Assembly: GCF_019649055.1 (NCBI RefSeq)
Contig: NW_026570222.1
Span: 2,666,001 to 2,730,000, forward strand
Source: Paramacrobiotus metropolitanus
Taxonomy: Eukaryota; Tardigrada; Eutardigrada; Parachela; Macrobiotidae
Direction of reading: 5' to 3'
DNA length: 64,000 nt
The notes under the pieces are model-generated. The model saw nothing but the letters and a program-made list of their open reading frames with translations. It was not told where the DNA came from and did not search any database. Below are positions 36,499 through 50,000 of the stretch, in pieces. Numbering within the stretch: the first letter of the stretch is position 1; the number at the start of each line of letters is the position of its first letter. A program made the translations under genes and the position numbers.

Positions 36499-39299
36499 AC
36501 TTAAGCCAGGTTTCCGGATAAGTCAAAATGATGCAACAAAATATTCATAGCTTCAGATAATGATCACAACAAAAACTGCATCAGACAAGTACTTCGTATG
36601 ACGCTTCAACATGATCGGAAACCTGTTGTAAACACCTGCACAGATTTGCCAGCAGTACTGCCAAATTTAGCGCGATGCATTGTGTCTTTTAACGCGACAA
36701 GGTGCATAATAGTGAAATTAAGCACAATATTAATATTAGCGTTTACACATAAACACATTCGCTTTCACGAAAAATATCAAGTGTGTGTGTGCACTTCTGT
36801 CTTGGTGACGTCTAGCGTGTTTCGCTAGTGCACTCAACAGTTCGTAGCGGCAACCGAAGAACTTTCCGCACAAGGCCGGCATAAGTATGGCAGTAATAAA
36901 ATGGTAATCCGCTCGTTTCTTTGCATTTCCTGCAAGGTGCGCAGAAGTGACGATTCACATAAAATTTATCATTATTTGACGGACAGCTTAAACAATAAAA
37001 CGGCACCGGAACAAAACTTATCAATGTTAACACAGTGGTTCTTTAATTTAGTGTACAAAATAAAATGCATCAATCAAATAAGTGGCCTTTGCAATTTGGT
37101 TTTTCATATACTGTACAACACGTTTACTTATTGTGGATGTCCAGTAAACTTACTGCCTGCGGTACAACCGGAACAAGCGCTGCAGGCGGTGTACGAATAC
37201 AACAATACGTACGTGGTCGGTGTTAGCAACACACATCCTCCAGCAACAGCTCACTACCTGACACAGCCGATCGTCGCATTCCGCGAAAAAAATTGCAGTT
37301 GTGCAATTGCTAATTTTTATAGATGGAAAACATTGCTACTGTATCCAGCAGTACAAGGTGTTGCAGTTTAACGGATGCAGGTTAAGTAGAGTTTATATCG
37401 GTTTTCTTGGAAGACTTTGATACACCCGTGCGGGAATCGTCTTAGAAAACAATATTAAGTGCAAGTACAGAGCATGTGAGTTAACTAAAACGATTAACCT
37501 AACTAATAAGACCAATAATGCAAGCAGTTTCCATTACCGTTGATTATTACGTGAACTTTTCAAAAAAATGTGTAAGAAGTTCATGTTCGTATTCACATCT
37601 GTCGGGAATCGGAGAATGTCTTTACGGTTTTGTTCGATCCGTTCTCACCAAGGTAAAATTACTTCCACATACATAGCTGCATAACAAAAATAATAACAAA
37701 TTTCGTTCTCCTGAAGTCAGATGGTTATGATCACGTGACGTATTTATATGTAGTACGTACTCAAAATTTATCCTAGCGAGCGTGCAGTATCATCGAAAGA
37801 AGTTCGCTGGCTGTGACAACAACCGAGCGTACGAGAGCTGTTATTGGCCTGATTTTTAAAACCTTTTATTGTACTGCTTTCTTTGTCCGAGACAGTCACG
37901 CTCTCGGGAAGAAATCAAGTTTGCTATAAGTAATATTGTGTGGAACAATATTGCCATCACAAAGGAAGCGGTGTCAATTCACTGTTTGCTTCCGGCGAGT
38001 ACCTTTGGTGAAAAGATTTTACGCTACATTACCTCTTTACGCTTTCGATAAAGCACAGACATAAACTGCAAATTTTTTAATGGCCATAACGTTTTGCTTG
38101 TGTGCAGTATGTACGCAGATAAGTCAATGACGAAAGGTAATTTCAGCCCCTGCCCGACACATACTCTACTCGAACATTGCAAACTATTGTACAAAATTTA
38201 CCATTCCAAAATGGTATAGGTACCATACCATTCCGGATGGTATTCGTAGTACAATTCGGATTCTACGGTATCGCAGGTATTAAAGCGCATCACATACCGC
38301 TTTTTAGGCTAAATAAAAGTTTACGTGCATGCCTGGATGGTCGGAAAACACTAAAACAAACACTGTCGTTATGTTTACACAATTGCATTAGAGCTCATTC
38401 AGAGACGGTTTGCCGGTGTGCAAGAACTACAGTAGCTGAAATTCTTTTGTTTTCTCTTTCGGATTACTTGTATCTGGTGCTGGCAGTTACTGTTAGTATT
38501 CGCATAGAGGCAAAATATCGTTTGATATTATAAAATGCTTATTATTACAATTGAATTATTAAGTTAGCAGCAGATTGGTAACAAAGCATTTTCTGCAATG
38601 CGCAATTTTACTAATAATAATAATAAACATTCCATTAAACTCTTAAATAGCTACACCGTACATACGCAGAACGCCGAACCCAGTAACATTTTCAAAATAG
38701 GTAGGTAAGATGGATACGATATGTCTCCTCCGGACTTTAAGGTTCGCCACTGTTGCCGACTGTATTTTGTGAAACGCGGCAGTGGGTACCGGTTCGCATT
38801 CGTTGCTTCTCACCGTCAGTACTCTGTACTTATCTGTACAACTGTACTGTACTTGAAGCAATACAGAAGTAACGTCATAAGATATCATTTAATTGAGTAT
38901 TTACAATTTGGCTAACACTGCCATAGAAAGAACGGGTAGCACTTACAGCTAACCAAACCAGGTTTTTCGTTATCTTGATTCAACGTACAGTCTGTACTAG
39001 TTTAATACAACAAAAATGGATAACAAAGTTAGAATAACATGATATAGGTAATTAATTACCTCCTGCAAAAATTCGCAGAAAATGTCTATGCCCAAGCAGC
39101 AAACAACAATAATATAAAATGAGCAATGACGATCATTGCATCTACCTCGGTATCATTCATCTTCTAGCAATACGTATAGCACATATAAATGTATTACTTT
39201 TAGAAGACGATAAACAAATTCCATTCCAACCAATTGACAAGAAACGAAAGACAAAAATTATCACAGTGAGCTTAAAAGGACGCATAGCCTCATCAGCAG
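36499..39299. other. Intergenic between OATP copies 4 and 5
   Basis: This 2.8 kb gap has no exon that fits a known family. The longest frame, 36901-37371 on the plus strand (156 codons from an ATG), has no membrane, signal or domain pattern and I treat it as chance. A cluster of short inverted words around CCATTCC and GGTAT lies at about 38206-38245. Confidence 0.4.
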
Positions 39300-42200
39300 T
39301 TAGATTCTGCTTTCCACTACTTCATTTCTGTTAATCGCATATTCGAAATGGAGGGAAGGCCCCGGCGATTCCGACATACTCTGAGCAAGATCCGGCTTGG
39401 AAGGAGAACTTGTCAGCGACCCAAGGGATGACACGGACGTTGCCGGACTGGATGTTACTGATACTGTTTCTGGCCGGCTGCAGTCCAAAAACTCTACATC
39501 CCACATTTTCCAGGTGACCTTTAACGTCATACCGTTAAGTTAATCTCGAACAATCAAAAAGAATCGGCATCAGCGTGCCATTTAATTAAATTTTGGTAAA
39601 TCGTGGCATTTATTCTAACGCAGATGTAAAATACTCACAATGCTGTCCAGTATTGCACCGACGGCTTTTATGCACGCAGCAGTTAGCAAAAACCGCCATC
39701 GAAATTGGTCCGTGTCGTACAGTTGACAAAATTTATGCTCGCCGCAGCTTGTTTTTTCCCACAAACGACAAGTGGAGTCTACAACCGCTCCGACGAAAAT
39801 CGGAGCTGGTAAATATCCAAAAGCAGATGTAAGAAGAGATATTAAGCCGGTGGACATGGCTTTCAGGTCCGATGAGACCAGTCTGAAAGAATTATTTGCT
39901 TATGGTGTAATCTTCATAATGGCAGTGCCGTATTAACAGTTTCTGATTAATCAGTGTATATATCCAGCTGGTATTTGGAGGCACTACAAAAGTTTAAGGA
40001 CTTCAAGAATGCATCGCTATTAATGTTACGAGCTCACCGATACTGAATCATAATGCTGCCGGATAAAGGAAGTCCCAGGCAGAACATGGCGATGAAAAAT
40101 GTCACAACGAACACATATACCAGTGGGCAGTGTTTTTCACAAAATCCTCCAACCAAACGGCCGTTTAACATATCGTTTTCGATGTCATCGTAGAACCACA
40201 TGGAGTTTTCCACACAGGTACAATTGTCGTAATAAACTTTCTGAAATAATTTCTTGTATCGTCAGATTTTACTATACGCTTTAGTGATTCTAATGATAAA
40301 AAACTAATAAAACTCTTCACATTTAAGTTTAATAAGGCATGGCAGCTTCTTTTACCTCTCCGACGATCTTTCTGGAACTACATCCGGCATGACACGGAGA
40401 GAAGAAGTTGACGCCACTTTTGGTGTCACACACGGGAATAAACTGGCTATCAAGGCAATCACACTGGCTGGATAAATCGCAATATGTGCCATTGAAGTGC
40501 ACATTGTATCCTTTGTACGAAGAATAGAGTGTCTCGGAGCCGGTTAATCCCAGTACTTCCGTTCGTTCGCAGCCCAGTGCAACATTAACCAGCACCACAA
40601 CACATAGCAGGAGAGCTGACAACACCAGCATTAAGCAGACATGCCGCGGCTGTAGATGAAATTTTTTTATCCACAATCCCCCCAACACTACACCAAGTGC
40701 AATTCCAAATATAGTTGGTACCCCTGTAAATTACAAAAATCTTCATCGTAAATACTATTTGCCTTATGAATCTCGGTAACCATCTGTAAACAGAGTCAGA
40801 AAGCGCAAAAGTACTTCTGCAACACAGGGAAAATTTAGAAATTTCCACGGAGTTGTTACAATACAATATCAGATCTTTTATATCGTCGCCAAAATCTACT
40901 TGCATGTATGTATTAATATAAATATACTATACTATATAACAGAGCTTTCATTCATACTACGTCAGTATGCAGTCCGTTCGCTGCAGCGTTGCACTGGATC
41001 ATTATATCATGTCGAACAGCATCATTATATTGTGCACTCTCATTATCTGGTCATAGAGCTGCTCATCAGGCGGCCGCGAAAATTTAGCACAAAACCATTT
41101 GCACACATATTAAAAAAATAATATAAATCCATTTACCACCATATAGCGTTAGTCGATGAAATTCATCTCTGCTAAGAGTAATATTTTAACTTAACTTTTG
41201 CTGAAAGCCTATTAGTGTTTAAGAAGATAGTCACTAAAACAAAAAGACAAATGCCAGCGAAACCTACTTTATGATTAAAATTCAAGTATATTTTAAAAAC
41301 CTGCAACCGCCAAAGCTCAGCGGTTATAAATTAACATATTCATAGTTCCCCTTTGAGTTCCTATTGCAAATACGCGTTTTCAGTACTTGATATTTTTTTC
41401 AGTAGGGAAGTAAATTTAGTATGTCGACAAATATTTTTTGTGATACGCATATTTGATAATCCTTTCGAACAAGATGAAGTTGAATACTGACAATCCAAAT
41501 ACTTCGTGTTCGAATTAATTTGCTTGGCAGTCACCTACCTCCTGCTAGGCTGGCAACGGAAGGTGTAAGCTGATACTGTTGCGCAATAAACTTGAAGAAA
41601 AAGCTTAGGAAACCTGACAACAATCACACAAAACGTGAGCTGATACACCTGCACATAGAAATGATCTGAATACAAAAAGTACATCGAATATGCATCTAAC
41701 ACATGCATGCCAGTGAATACAAATGCAATGCACTTATGCAATACAAATTAGGCTGAAACTAGTTCTGCCAATGGCTATCTTCCGGCTTCAAAGTAGACCG
41801 ACCTGTTATTATCATTCCATCCAGCACGTTACTAAATGCTCGGCACATAAACGGAATATTGATAACTAGCCGGTGAAGGTCACCGAAAAAATCTAAAAAT
41901 AAAAAAATTACGTAAGTTACCAATGCGTTTACCATCTGTGAGTACATCGTAAAGATATAGAATTTCATTTTCTTGCTTCCTATAGCAATCCACATCTAAT
42001 ATCGATAATATCAATAGTGTACAGGTACGTACGTAGGTGCTGATCGCGTTCGGCGTATCTGCATTTATACAGAATACGTTTTACAGTATGCGCAAATTAT
42101 TGGTTTTTACAATATTCTCGCTACGTTTAGTGATTTCGTTGGCAAAACACTACTATCAACTCGATTGCCAAATATATAGTACGCGTTGCGTTACTGCGTA

Positions 42201-45200
42201 TTGTAAAGGAAATCGATGAGCAGGTGAGTACAAAGTGCTGACCCCATGCAGCAATTCAATATGCGGTGCATGAAAACTGATATTACACCAACAACGTATT
42301 CATGCGCGTTACATTTCCACGAAGCGTTGGCATCGCAAGCTGTGTGGGAAATTCCTGTTGATGTTGATCCAGTTTCGGCATCCTTAACATCATCACAATC
42401 CTTTTGTGATATGCGAGGCGGAAAATACTGCACACAGAAAAAACGTCGATGCAATATTTCAAAAGCACGCAGATGTCATCAATGCAGATGTGAGAGCAGG
42501 TGGTGTTATTTCCCACAGATTTAGTTGGCGCTGGATATCTCCCTGCCCTTTCTTTAAATACGTTTACAAAAAATTCATCGGCAAATAATTTTTAAGTCAG
42601 GATTCTATGGATTTTGTACTTACAAATCCTACCGATAAAAACTAATAACTTTTTTTACCGGTTACTACTAAAAACCTAATCGGATACTTTCAGAAACCAA
42701 TTTATAGCAGTCTTTACTACAGCAGAAAGTGTGCGCAAGCATAACAACACGTGCAGTTTATGCATTTTCATACTAACTGTTTGTGGCGATACACTAGCGC
42801 AAAGAAACGCAGTTAATTTATGAATTGGCACTGTATTGTAATCTTCTTAATATGGAAAACTAATTTGGTTGTTGTCCAAAACCTGTGCGTCGGCAGGCTA
42901 CTTTTTCATAAAAATAAACCGGTTCTGCATGCAGCTTTAATTACAATACACCACTCATTATCAGATAGTAATTATCGGAGTTGCGGTAAGCACGAAGTAG
43001 TATTACAGCGGCCAAGGTTATGCCAAGTTGAAATTTCTCTCGCATACGATATTCAAACTTTTGCGCATTGTGCAGACAGTAAGTTGTAATAGTAACTGTT
43101 TACACACTACGTCACACCAACTTTTTTGATAGCTTCATTTTAGGTAGCCTGTCAGTACACGGGCCCACGCCCCATTCGCAAGTATGATGGTAGACTTGCA
43201 TAAGCGTGTAGTAACTTTTTACAATTATACATAGGTTTTCGTGGAAGGCACGTACTGCCAAAAAATCGCCTCAGGAGAATTTATCATAAGCAATCTTCTA
43301 AGCTGACTTTTGGATTAGATGGAAGAAGCAAAACTTAACAAACACGTTTTATAATTTGCTACAGCTATAATGAGCCATGCCGGCTAATATCAAGTAAGGC
43401 TACTGTATATCACTACCTACAGTACACGCGGTACGTGAAATTATTACTAGCAATTTTGCAGACACTAATGCAGAACGATACATTACAGGACAATGCCTGC
43501 ATACTTGGACTTACACCGATGAAAAAGGAGAAAATGATCATCGCACCTCCAGTGATCAAAATGCCCAAATACCACGCGGAAATCCATCTAGGATCCGTGG
43601 GAGCAAAATTCGGCTCTGTGACAAAAATGCACTTCAAATTCTAGACAATAAATGCGATGCATGCAAGTCAAACACAGAGGGAATTATGCCAAGTGCATCG
43701 AGAATACATTTTACGCACGCTGAATTCGTTTGTACAAAGAACAGCCTAGTTATAAATAAATATAATTCTTTTAAAGTAAGTAAAAGATGGAAGACATAAC
43801 TTTCAAAAACAGATCATATAAAGCAGTAAGCAATGGCAATTTTTTATGACATTATTCTCTTCTACATAGGCGTACTTGATCCATCCAGAAAGATGCTGTT
43901 GCATATGGCTCCCAGTCCGAAGCCAAGCATCGGTCCAAATATCCTTCCGAAAAACGAGATAGCTACAGCAAAACCATCCATCAAGTATATTAATTATAAC
44001 TTTGTCGCTCTAGTCATGTTCAATATTAAGCATCGTTCTTGTCAACGAACAAACATTATAAGTGGATGCTAGCATGAGAAATGTAAGTTTTTTACACATT
44101 GGGCTATATTACATACTAATGAATCGGAGCATCGTACTCGACACAGACAAACAGACAACAGCCTTGTCTTGAATGGAATACAAAGTACTGCACATAACCG
44201 TTACAAATGACAGGAAACAAACCGCAACAAAACGGGAATTTTAGACACTGTAAACATACTTGCTCGATTGCGTATTGTAGCCTTCAAAATTAACAAAAAT
44301 ATCAAGTGCAGAATAGTTGTAAGTTTGTAACCACTTGCTTTTCAATTGCATAAAATATCCCCGCTTCGCCTTGCGGAACTGTGGTGTACAATAATCAGGA
44401 AATTTTTAAAAAATCTTGATTTAAAGCACTTTCATATGTAATTCGATCTCATCTACAATTCCATGAAATTCTGATAATAATAAATGTCACTGAAATAGAT
44501 TTAGAATATTTATGGGAAAGTATTCCGGCACGATTCCGGCAAAAAAACGGAAGAGTGTCGGCATACCGCATACGATGCGATTATCAAATTTTAAAAGTAT
44601 ACTGTCATAGTTTAAGCTGCATTTACCAAAATAAATGGGAGCATCGTCTGCTGAGACGTTGTCGTGTATAAAAGGTAAGCCAAGAATAATAAGACTTGTT
44701 GATGCAGCACCCAGAATAAACTGCGCCACTCCAAAGACCACGACAGCTCCCAGCCGTTCGGTGGCTTCTAGCCGGCACAGTGTTTCGTTATGCGTCACAG
44801 GGCTGCTTTGGCCGGGGTCGCACAAGACGTCCTTACTGGTGTCCGCTATCAGGTTGCCAAGAAAGGAATTGGGATCAACGGGGAAAAATATCTCCGGTGC
44901 GGCAAAAAGCAGCAGCGCCAACCCACAACAACACCCGCCAATAAATATCCCCCGCGGCCGGTGTCCCTTGCCTCCAAAATGCGCGGTGACCAGTGAAGTC
45001 AGGACTATTCCAATGTCGTTAATGGCCAGTATTATGCCCATTGTGGCTGATGAAAAGCCGAAGCGTTTTTCGATGGATGGCAACACGGAAGACATATAGG
45101 AATGAGCCATTCCTACAATGTCATAGCGAGCGTCACCAAACCCAATTAATGTTTTTTCCAAAGCTTTTGGACCAAAATATCTATGCTCAGAAATATACCG

Positions 45201-45688
45201 CTTTTGCTTCTCTACATAATACTACAGAAACGTACTAATTAACATTTGGCTCAATTAAACTTAAATTCTGAGATCGAGCAAGGAATGTTGAATATTTTCC
45301 AGTTTAAATAATAATATTCGCCGTATCGTTATTAATAAATCGTATTTTTATCACAAAATATTTTGTGTTCGATCAAATCGAAACTTAACTGCGAATTCGA
45401 GTATATTAAAATTTTAACTGCAAAATAATATTACAGGATTATATATTAAAATATGACGGGATATGGTAAATAAAAATAGCGGATAAAAATTATCGTAAAT
45501 GTGATGAAAGCGGCATGAAACTTACCGTAAACTACCAACAAAGCCGTAAAAAATCCCATAAAACTGTGCATGGTATTCATGGTTCTCAGGTATGGTGCAG
45601 TATGACAGCTTGCCGATCCAACGTCGGCACTTGAAGACTGAGCAACCGACTGATCTGTTGCGTTGGCTCTCCTGTTTGTTATCCCCAT
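39300..45688 (-). CDS. SLCO: OATP/SLCO organic anion transporter, array copy 5 (716 aa)
   Basis: Exons: 45688-45526, 45112-44627, 43962-43876, 43615-43515, 42427-42313, 41892-41803, 41613-41539, 40723-40356, 40240-40038, 39882-39639, 39518-39300. Eleven exons: the second exon is unsplit, as in copies 1 and 2, while the intron before the Kazal-like loop is absent, as in copies 3 and 4, so this copy stands alone. Several introns are long (up to about 1.1 kb), giving the largest gene of the array. Landmarks: HFGGKGHRPRG (the usual Trp is Gly), signature DPRWISAWYLG at 253-263, cytoplasmic loop opening YFPPR, Kazal-like loop ~451-493 with CDC, PVCD and FFSPCHAGC, then VTWKMWDVEF and a Ser/Thr-rich 72-aa tail ending ESRI, a possible class I PDZ ligand. 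The cytoplasmic-loop exon is isolated in a long intron but its phase and FP motif fit. Confidence 0.9.
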
Positions 45689-47094
45689 GATTCCCGCTTA
45701 TTGATTTTCCCCACAGGAAGTACGTTGATCCACAAACCAGCCGCCAATAATCATAACTCCGTTGGTAGAACGATAAATCTCGAGACTTCTCGCAGCTGTA
45801 ATTCACGGTGCGCCGAACAAAAGAGCGGTAGCGTGTTTAGACTGAAGTGTATTGTAACAATGTTCCTTGTCTACCGTTTTTGCTCGTTGTTCATTTCCAT
45901 GCAAACGTTTGTGGCTAAAACAAATGCCGTAAGCTGCATTTTACGCACTTGTCATTGTGAGTCATTCAATGGGAAAAACTGGTCGCACAGCAGCTAGCGC
46001 ACAAATCGGTGACGCTCGCAGAACCCAAAATAACCGGTTCTATGTAAGATATTTCTTATGCATATTACATGATTCCTACCGGATGTACGACACTTTGCTT
46101 ATACTGTTAAATTGTGCTGATGTTTGCAAAATTTTTGAGTGCCGGTAGAAACCCCGAATTTCCAGCTACCGCAAATCTTACATGCGGCCCACACACTCGA
46201 TTACCAAAGTACCGTATGCACCTTTTGCCATCCAGCAAGTGTTCGACCAGTAGGAATTGAACAAAACATGTTTTATCTCATACACAATTACATTGCTTAT
46301 TGTACCTGATGCACATTTTGATGCAGTCTGCGATAGTGTGTTTAATATTCCAGCTAGAGAAAAGCCGAAGGTTTGTAATGTTATACAGACTCTGTAGTTG
46401 GGTAGTTTTAAACATGCATTGCGGTTTAATAATGCAAGTACGTGAAAAAACCCGTTAAGCCATAGCAAAATTCAATTCGCATTTCCGGGACGTGATTTTG
46501 CATTATTTAAAATTCATGACACGAGAACAAATCGAAAAAAAATGAAAGTGATACCTATTTTTGCCGTTTAGCCAACGCAAATTACTAACCATAATTTTTA
46601 TTCAATCGTGGATAGATGAATTTTGGGCTAGCGAATACATTTATCAAAAGATATCGATGAAGCTAGATCGCATCGCATTAAAACTTTATCGTTCGGATAA
46701 CCGTGTACTATGTAAAGTCTGCCAATGCTCCTACAGCTGGTACGTACACCGCAAAATGGATAGACCCTAACTGGCAGCATCAGACTACAGCAGATACAAC
46801 ATTTAACAATTAATATTATAATAATTATTATACACCGCAATCCGCTTTCCGTATATTTCACATAATTTGATATTCTGGGCCAACTTCAGGCACAGCGCCA
46901 AAACTGGGAACACTGTTAAAAGTTAAAATACAGAAGTACTGATATAATAGTGATATTTATAATTTAGAATTGCAAAGTAATTGCACAGTCCGGCACGTAA
47001 GTACTACTTTACGTAGTATTCAGTTAACAATCACAAAACTATAGTTTCATCGACTAACAAAACTGAAGATGGAATTCAAAATTCTTCCACTTAA
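45689..47094. other. Intergenic between OATP copies 5 and 6
   Basis: No coding exon seen in 1.4 kb. It should contain the promoter of copy 5 and the 3' flank of copy 6. Confidence 0.45.
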
Positions 47095-50000
47095 CTACCA
47101 GAACAACAGCGACCCTCTTCTGGCATCGATAATCTGGGGGGCCAGGAATTCCGTATCTTCGTGATTTTCCGCGATAGCCTTGGCATTCATGGCATCTACC
47201 ATCGTCATTGCCAGGCTCTTCCGTCTCATATCCGGTCTGTTTCTCTGGAACTCGTCCCGGTCAGGCGTCTCGGAACGTGCCGGCATGGTCATGGTGCGAA
47301 CGCGCTTGGGCGCGGTCGGGGAGATCGGGGGCGGTTGGCTGACAGCGGATATGGTGGACACGGTTTCCAGATGGTCTTCAGACGGCGGACTCTCGTCAGA
47401 ATCTTCCTCGCGAATAGTGGCAAAGCCACTCCGAGCCATTACGTCTAAGGGGAACGAAACTTTAGGGGTCAGCGGCGGCTTGCTCTCTCTTTCCTTTGCT
47501 TCATGATCACTAGAAATCTCGTCCGAGATTTCTTCTTTGGGAGGAAGAGACTCCGCTGGAGTATCGCGATTAAACTTCATATCCCACACAAACCAAAGAA
47601 TCTAAATATCGATAAAAAGCACTTGCAATATGTAAAGTGTCAGGGTTAAGGCTTCATAACGAATAATAGTGAACGAAAAACCGAAAATCAAGCAGCCACG
47701 CGAGATGTCAGCTGCACTAAGGTCAACCTTAACCTTTTAGAGATTGCAGAATGACCGGGTACTAACAACTTTTACATGTTTAACAACAAAATTCGGACCA
47801 CCTTACTATTAAGTCGAAAACGCAGGTGACAATCTTGAAGCATGCAACGATTAAATGGAGTTTCCAACGGAAACTTTGTGTGTTGTAGAATAAACAGGAC
47901 CCAGTGTCGCCGCATGGAGATTTTTGCCAGTAGCGGCATGTAGTGTCAATGATAGCGCCGGCTATGATTGGCGCAGGTAGAAATCCGAACAACGACATTA
48001 CCACAGACGACAGACCATTGGCCAAGCTCTTCAAATCATAGTCTACAAGCCTGCAAGATAGTTTTTTTAATGTTTGACTGAGCATATTATTACCCTTTGA
48101 ACTGCATAAATTTATTAATGTGACACCCTAATATATTATCGGACAATCTGAATAAGTTGCGGCGGTACTCGGTAGCAATGGCAATGGCAGTCCCGTAGTG
48201 TGTCCACGAGATACTGTAGCTATTGCTACTGTCGCCTGTCACTGGAATTGCTGCGGCTTATTTAATTTGTGTTTATTACGTGACGGTCTTTACCTGAACT
48301 GCATCATGACTATCCCAGCGATGGGGACGCCTAAGAACAGTTTGGCTAGACACATGACCACGACGTAAGGCGCAAATGACGAACAGCTGGCCTGGCACAG
48401 TCCAGGAACGACGCTATCGGTAGCATTGAATTTGGAAGGGTCAGCAAAGTCCGTCATGGTATCCGACAGACACGTACAACTGTCGTAATACTTCGTCTGC
48501 AATTACAGCTTGTTCACGTTCATCCCTTCTTATAACTGACTTCAGGCCATTACTTTGTTGTTTTTAAATTTGGCTGCGCGACAGCCCGCAATGCACGCTG
48601 TGGCATAGGTTTGTCCCGTTCTTTGATCGCAGACCGGGTTGAATTGGCCGGAAATGCAGCCGCACGATTGATTATTGAAGCAGTATGGTGCATTGGTGCT
48701 GAAATCGTGAAATAATTACTAGTAACTGCTAGTCGTCTGCCCGCTTTTGAAACGTACAGATTGTAAGGGTCATCAACATCATCAATTCCCACAATAATCT
48801 GGTTTTCACAGCCAAATGCTATGACGATGAAGTAGGACGCTGCGCCAATAACGGCCGCTATAGCTGTCATAATCTGCACATGCCGCGGTTCCATTTTAAA
48901 GAACTTTATCAGCCAACTTCCCACAAATATTCCAATGGCGGCCGCAAACACTCCAGGAATCCCTACCGAATTCAGCGTATTAATTCAATTGTTTTGGTAT
49001 TGTTTAGCGCTCTCGGGACTCCGGAGCACCCAAACGTCCAGAATAAAAATTTACGTACCCGTCGCCAAACTAGCAGTCGACTGAGAAACCCGATACTGCA
49101 AAAAGCGTATGTTGTAGGTTTAAGGTTTCATATATGTCAGTGAATGCGATACACACAAGAAAAACATAATATTTTTTGTTATTTACCTGTTCTTTGATGA
49201 ACTTCATCAAAAAGCTCATGTAACCTACATAGGCAGAAATGTCATCAAAAGATACTCCATGCATCGAACCATCATAATACATTCTCAATATGTACACGGG
49301 AAGTAGAATTATGTAATGCAGATTACCGGAAATGACCAGTCCTTCCAAAAGCTGACTGAGCAGTTTAATCATGAACGGTAAATTCGTGAACAGTCTCTTC
49401 AGATTCGGCAGAAAATCTGAAAGGTACAAGACAATACTAAGTTTTCAGTTTTGCATAGTAACATTTTTGCGTTGCGTCACCTTTGAATGTCACACACTTG
49501 CGCATGATGCTCGCTCTTCGTTTTGCTTCGAATTCGGAAAAATCCTTGCATGCCTCGCTGGGATCTCGAACAACGGATGGAAACATCTGTCCGAACAGAA
49601 ATAGGAAGATCTGTGTATTTCATTGCAGTAAGTATATCCGGAACCGACAGAATATGCCGATCGCGCTTTACAAATTTCTCGATGTACCTTGTAAATGTGC
49701 TGCATACTATTTCTGTAGTACCAGTAGAAGTAGTGCTTTAAGAGCTGGAGATGACAGTTACCGATAACTTATTCATAATTTTTCCATGCAAAACTAAAAA
49801 AACTATTCGAGAGCGTTGAAGGCAGCGTTTCAAGTCGGTGTAACTTTTGAAAACATACTTACCGTTATGAAAATTCCGGAAATTGCTATTCCGACAGCGC
49901 ATACCAGCAATCCCAAATACCATGCAGCAATCCAGCGGGGATCCGTCTGGGCAAAATTTGGATCTATGAAAATTTAAAATTCCAAAGCCATTTTACAGGC

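Noticed and set aside
36901-37371. 156-codon plus-strand frame starting with ATG
   Set aside because: No domain, membrane or signal pattern and no supporting splice sites; length is possible by chance in this composition.
38177-38533. 118-codon plus-strand frame
   Set aside because: It has no ATG at its beginning, and its sequence is low-complexity repeats of CCATTCC/GGTAT words at the 5' end.
45352-45367. 16-bp perfect AT-rich palindrome (CACAAAATATTTTGTG)
   Set aside because: Short, AT-rich and expected occasionally by chance in an intron of a gene with this composition.
47180-47506. Plus-strand frame of 108 codons over the last exon of OATP copy 6
   Set aside because: Antisense shadow of the Ser/Pro-rich tail exon, which joins in phase to the transporter.
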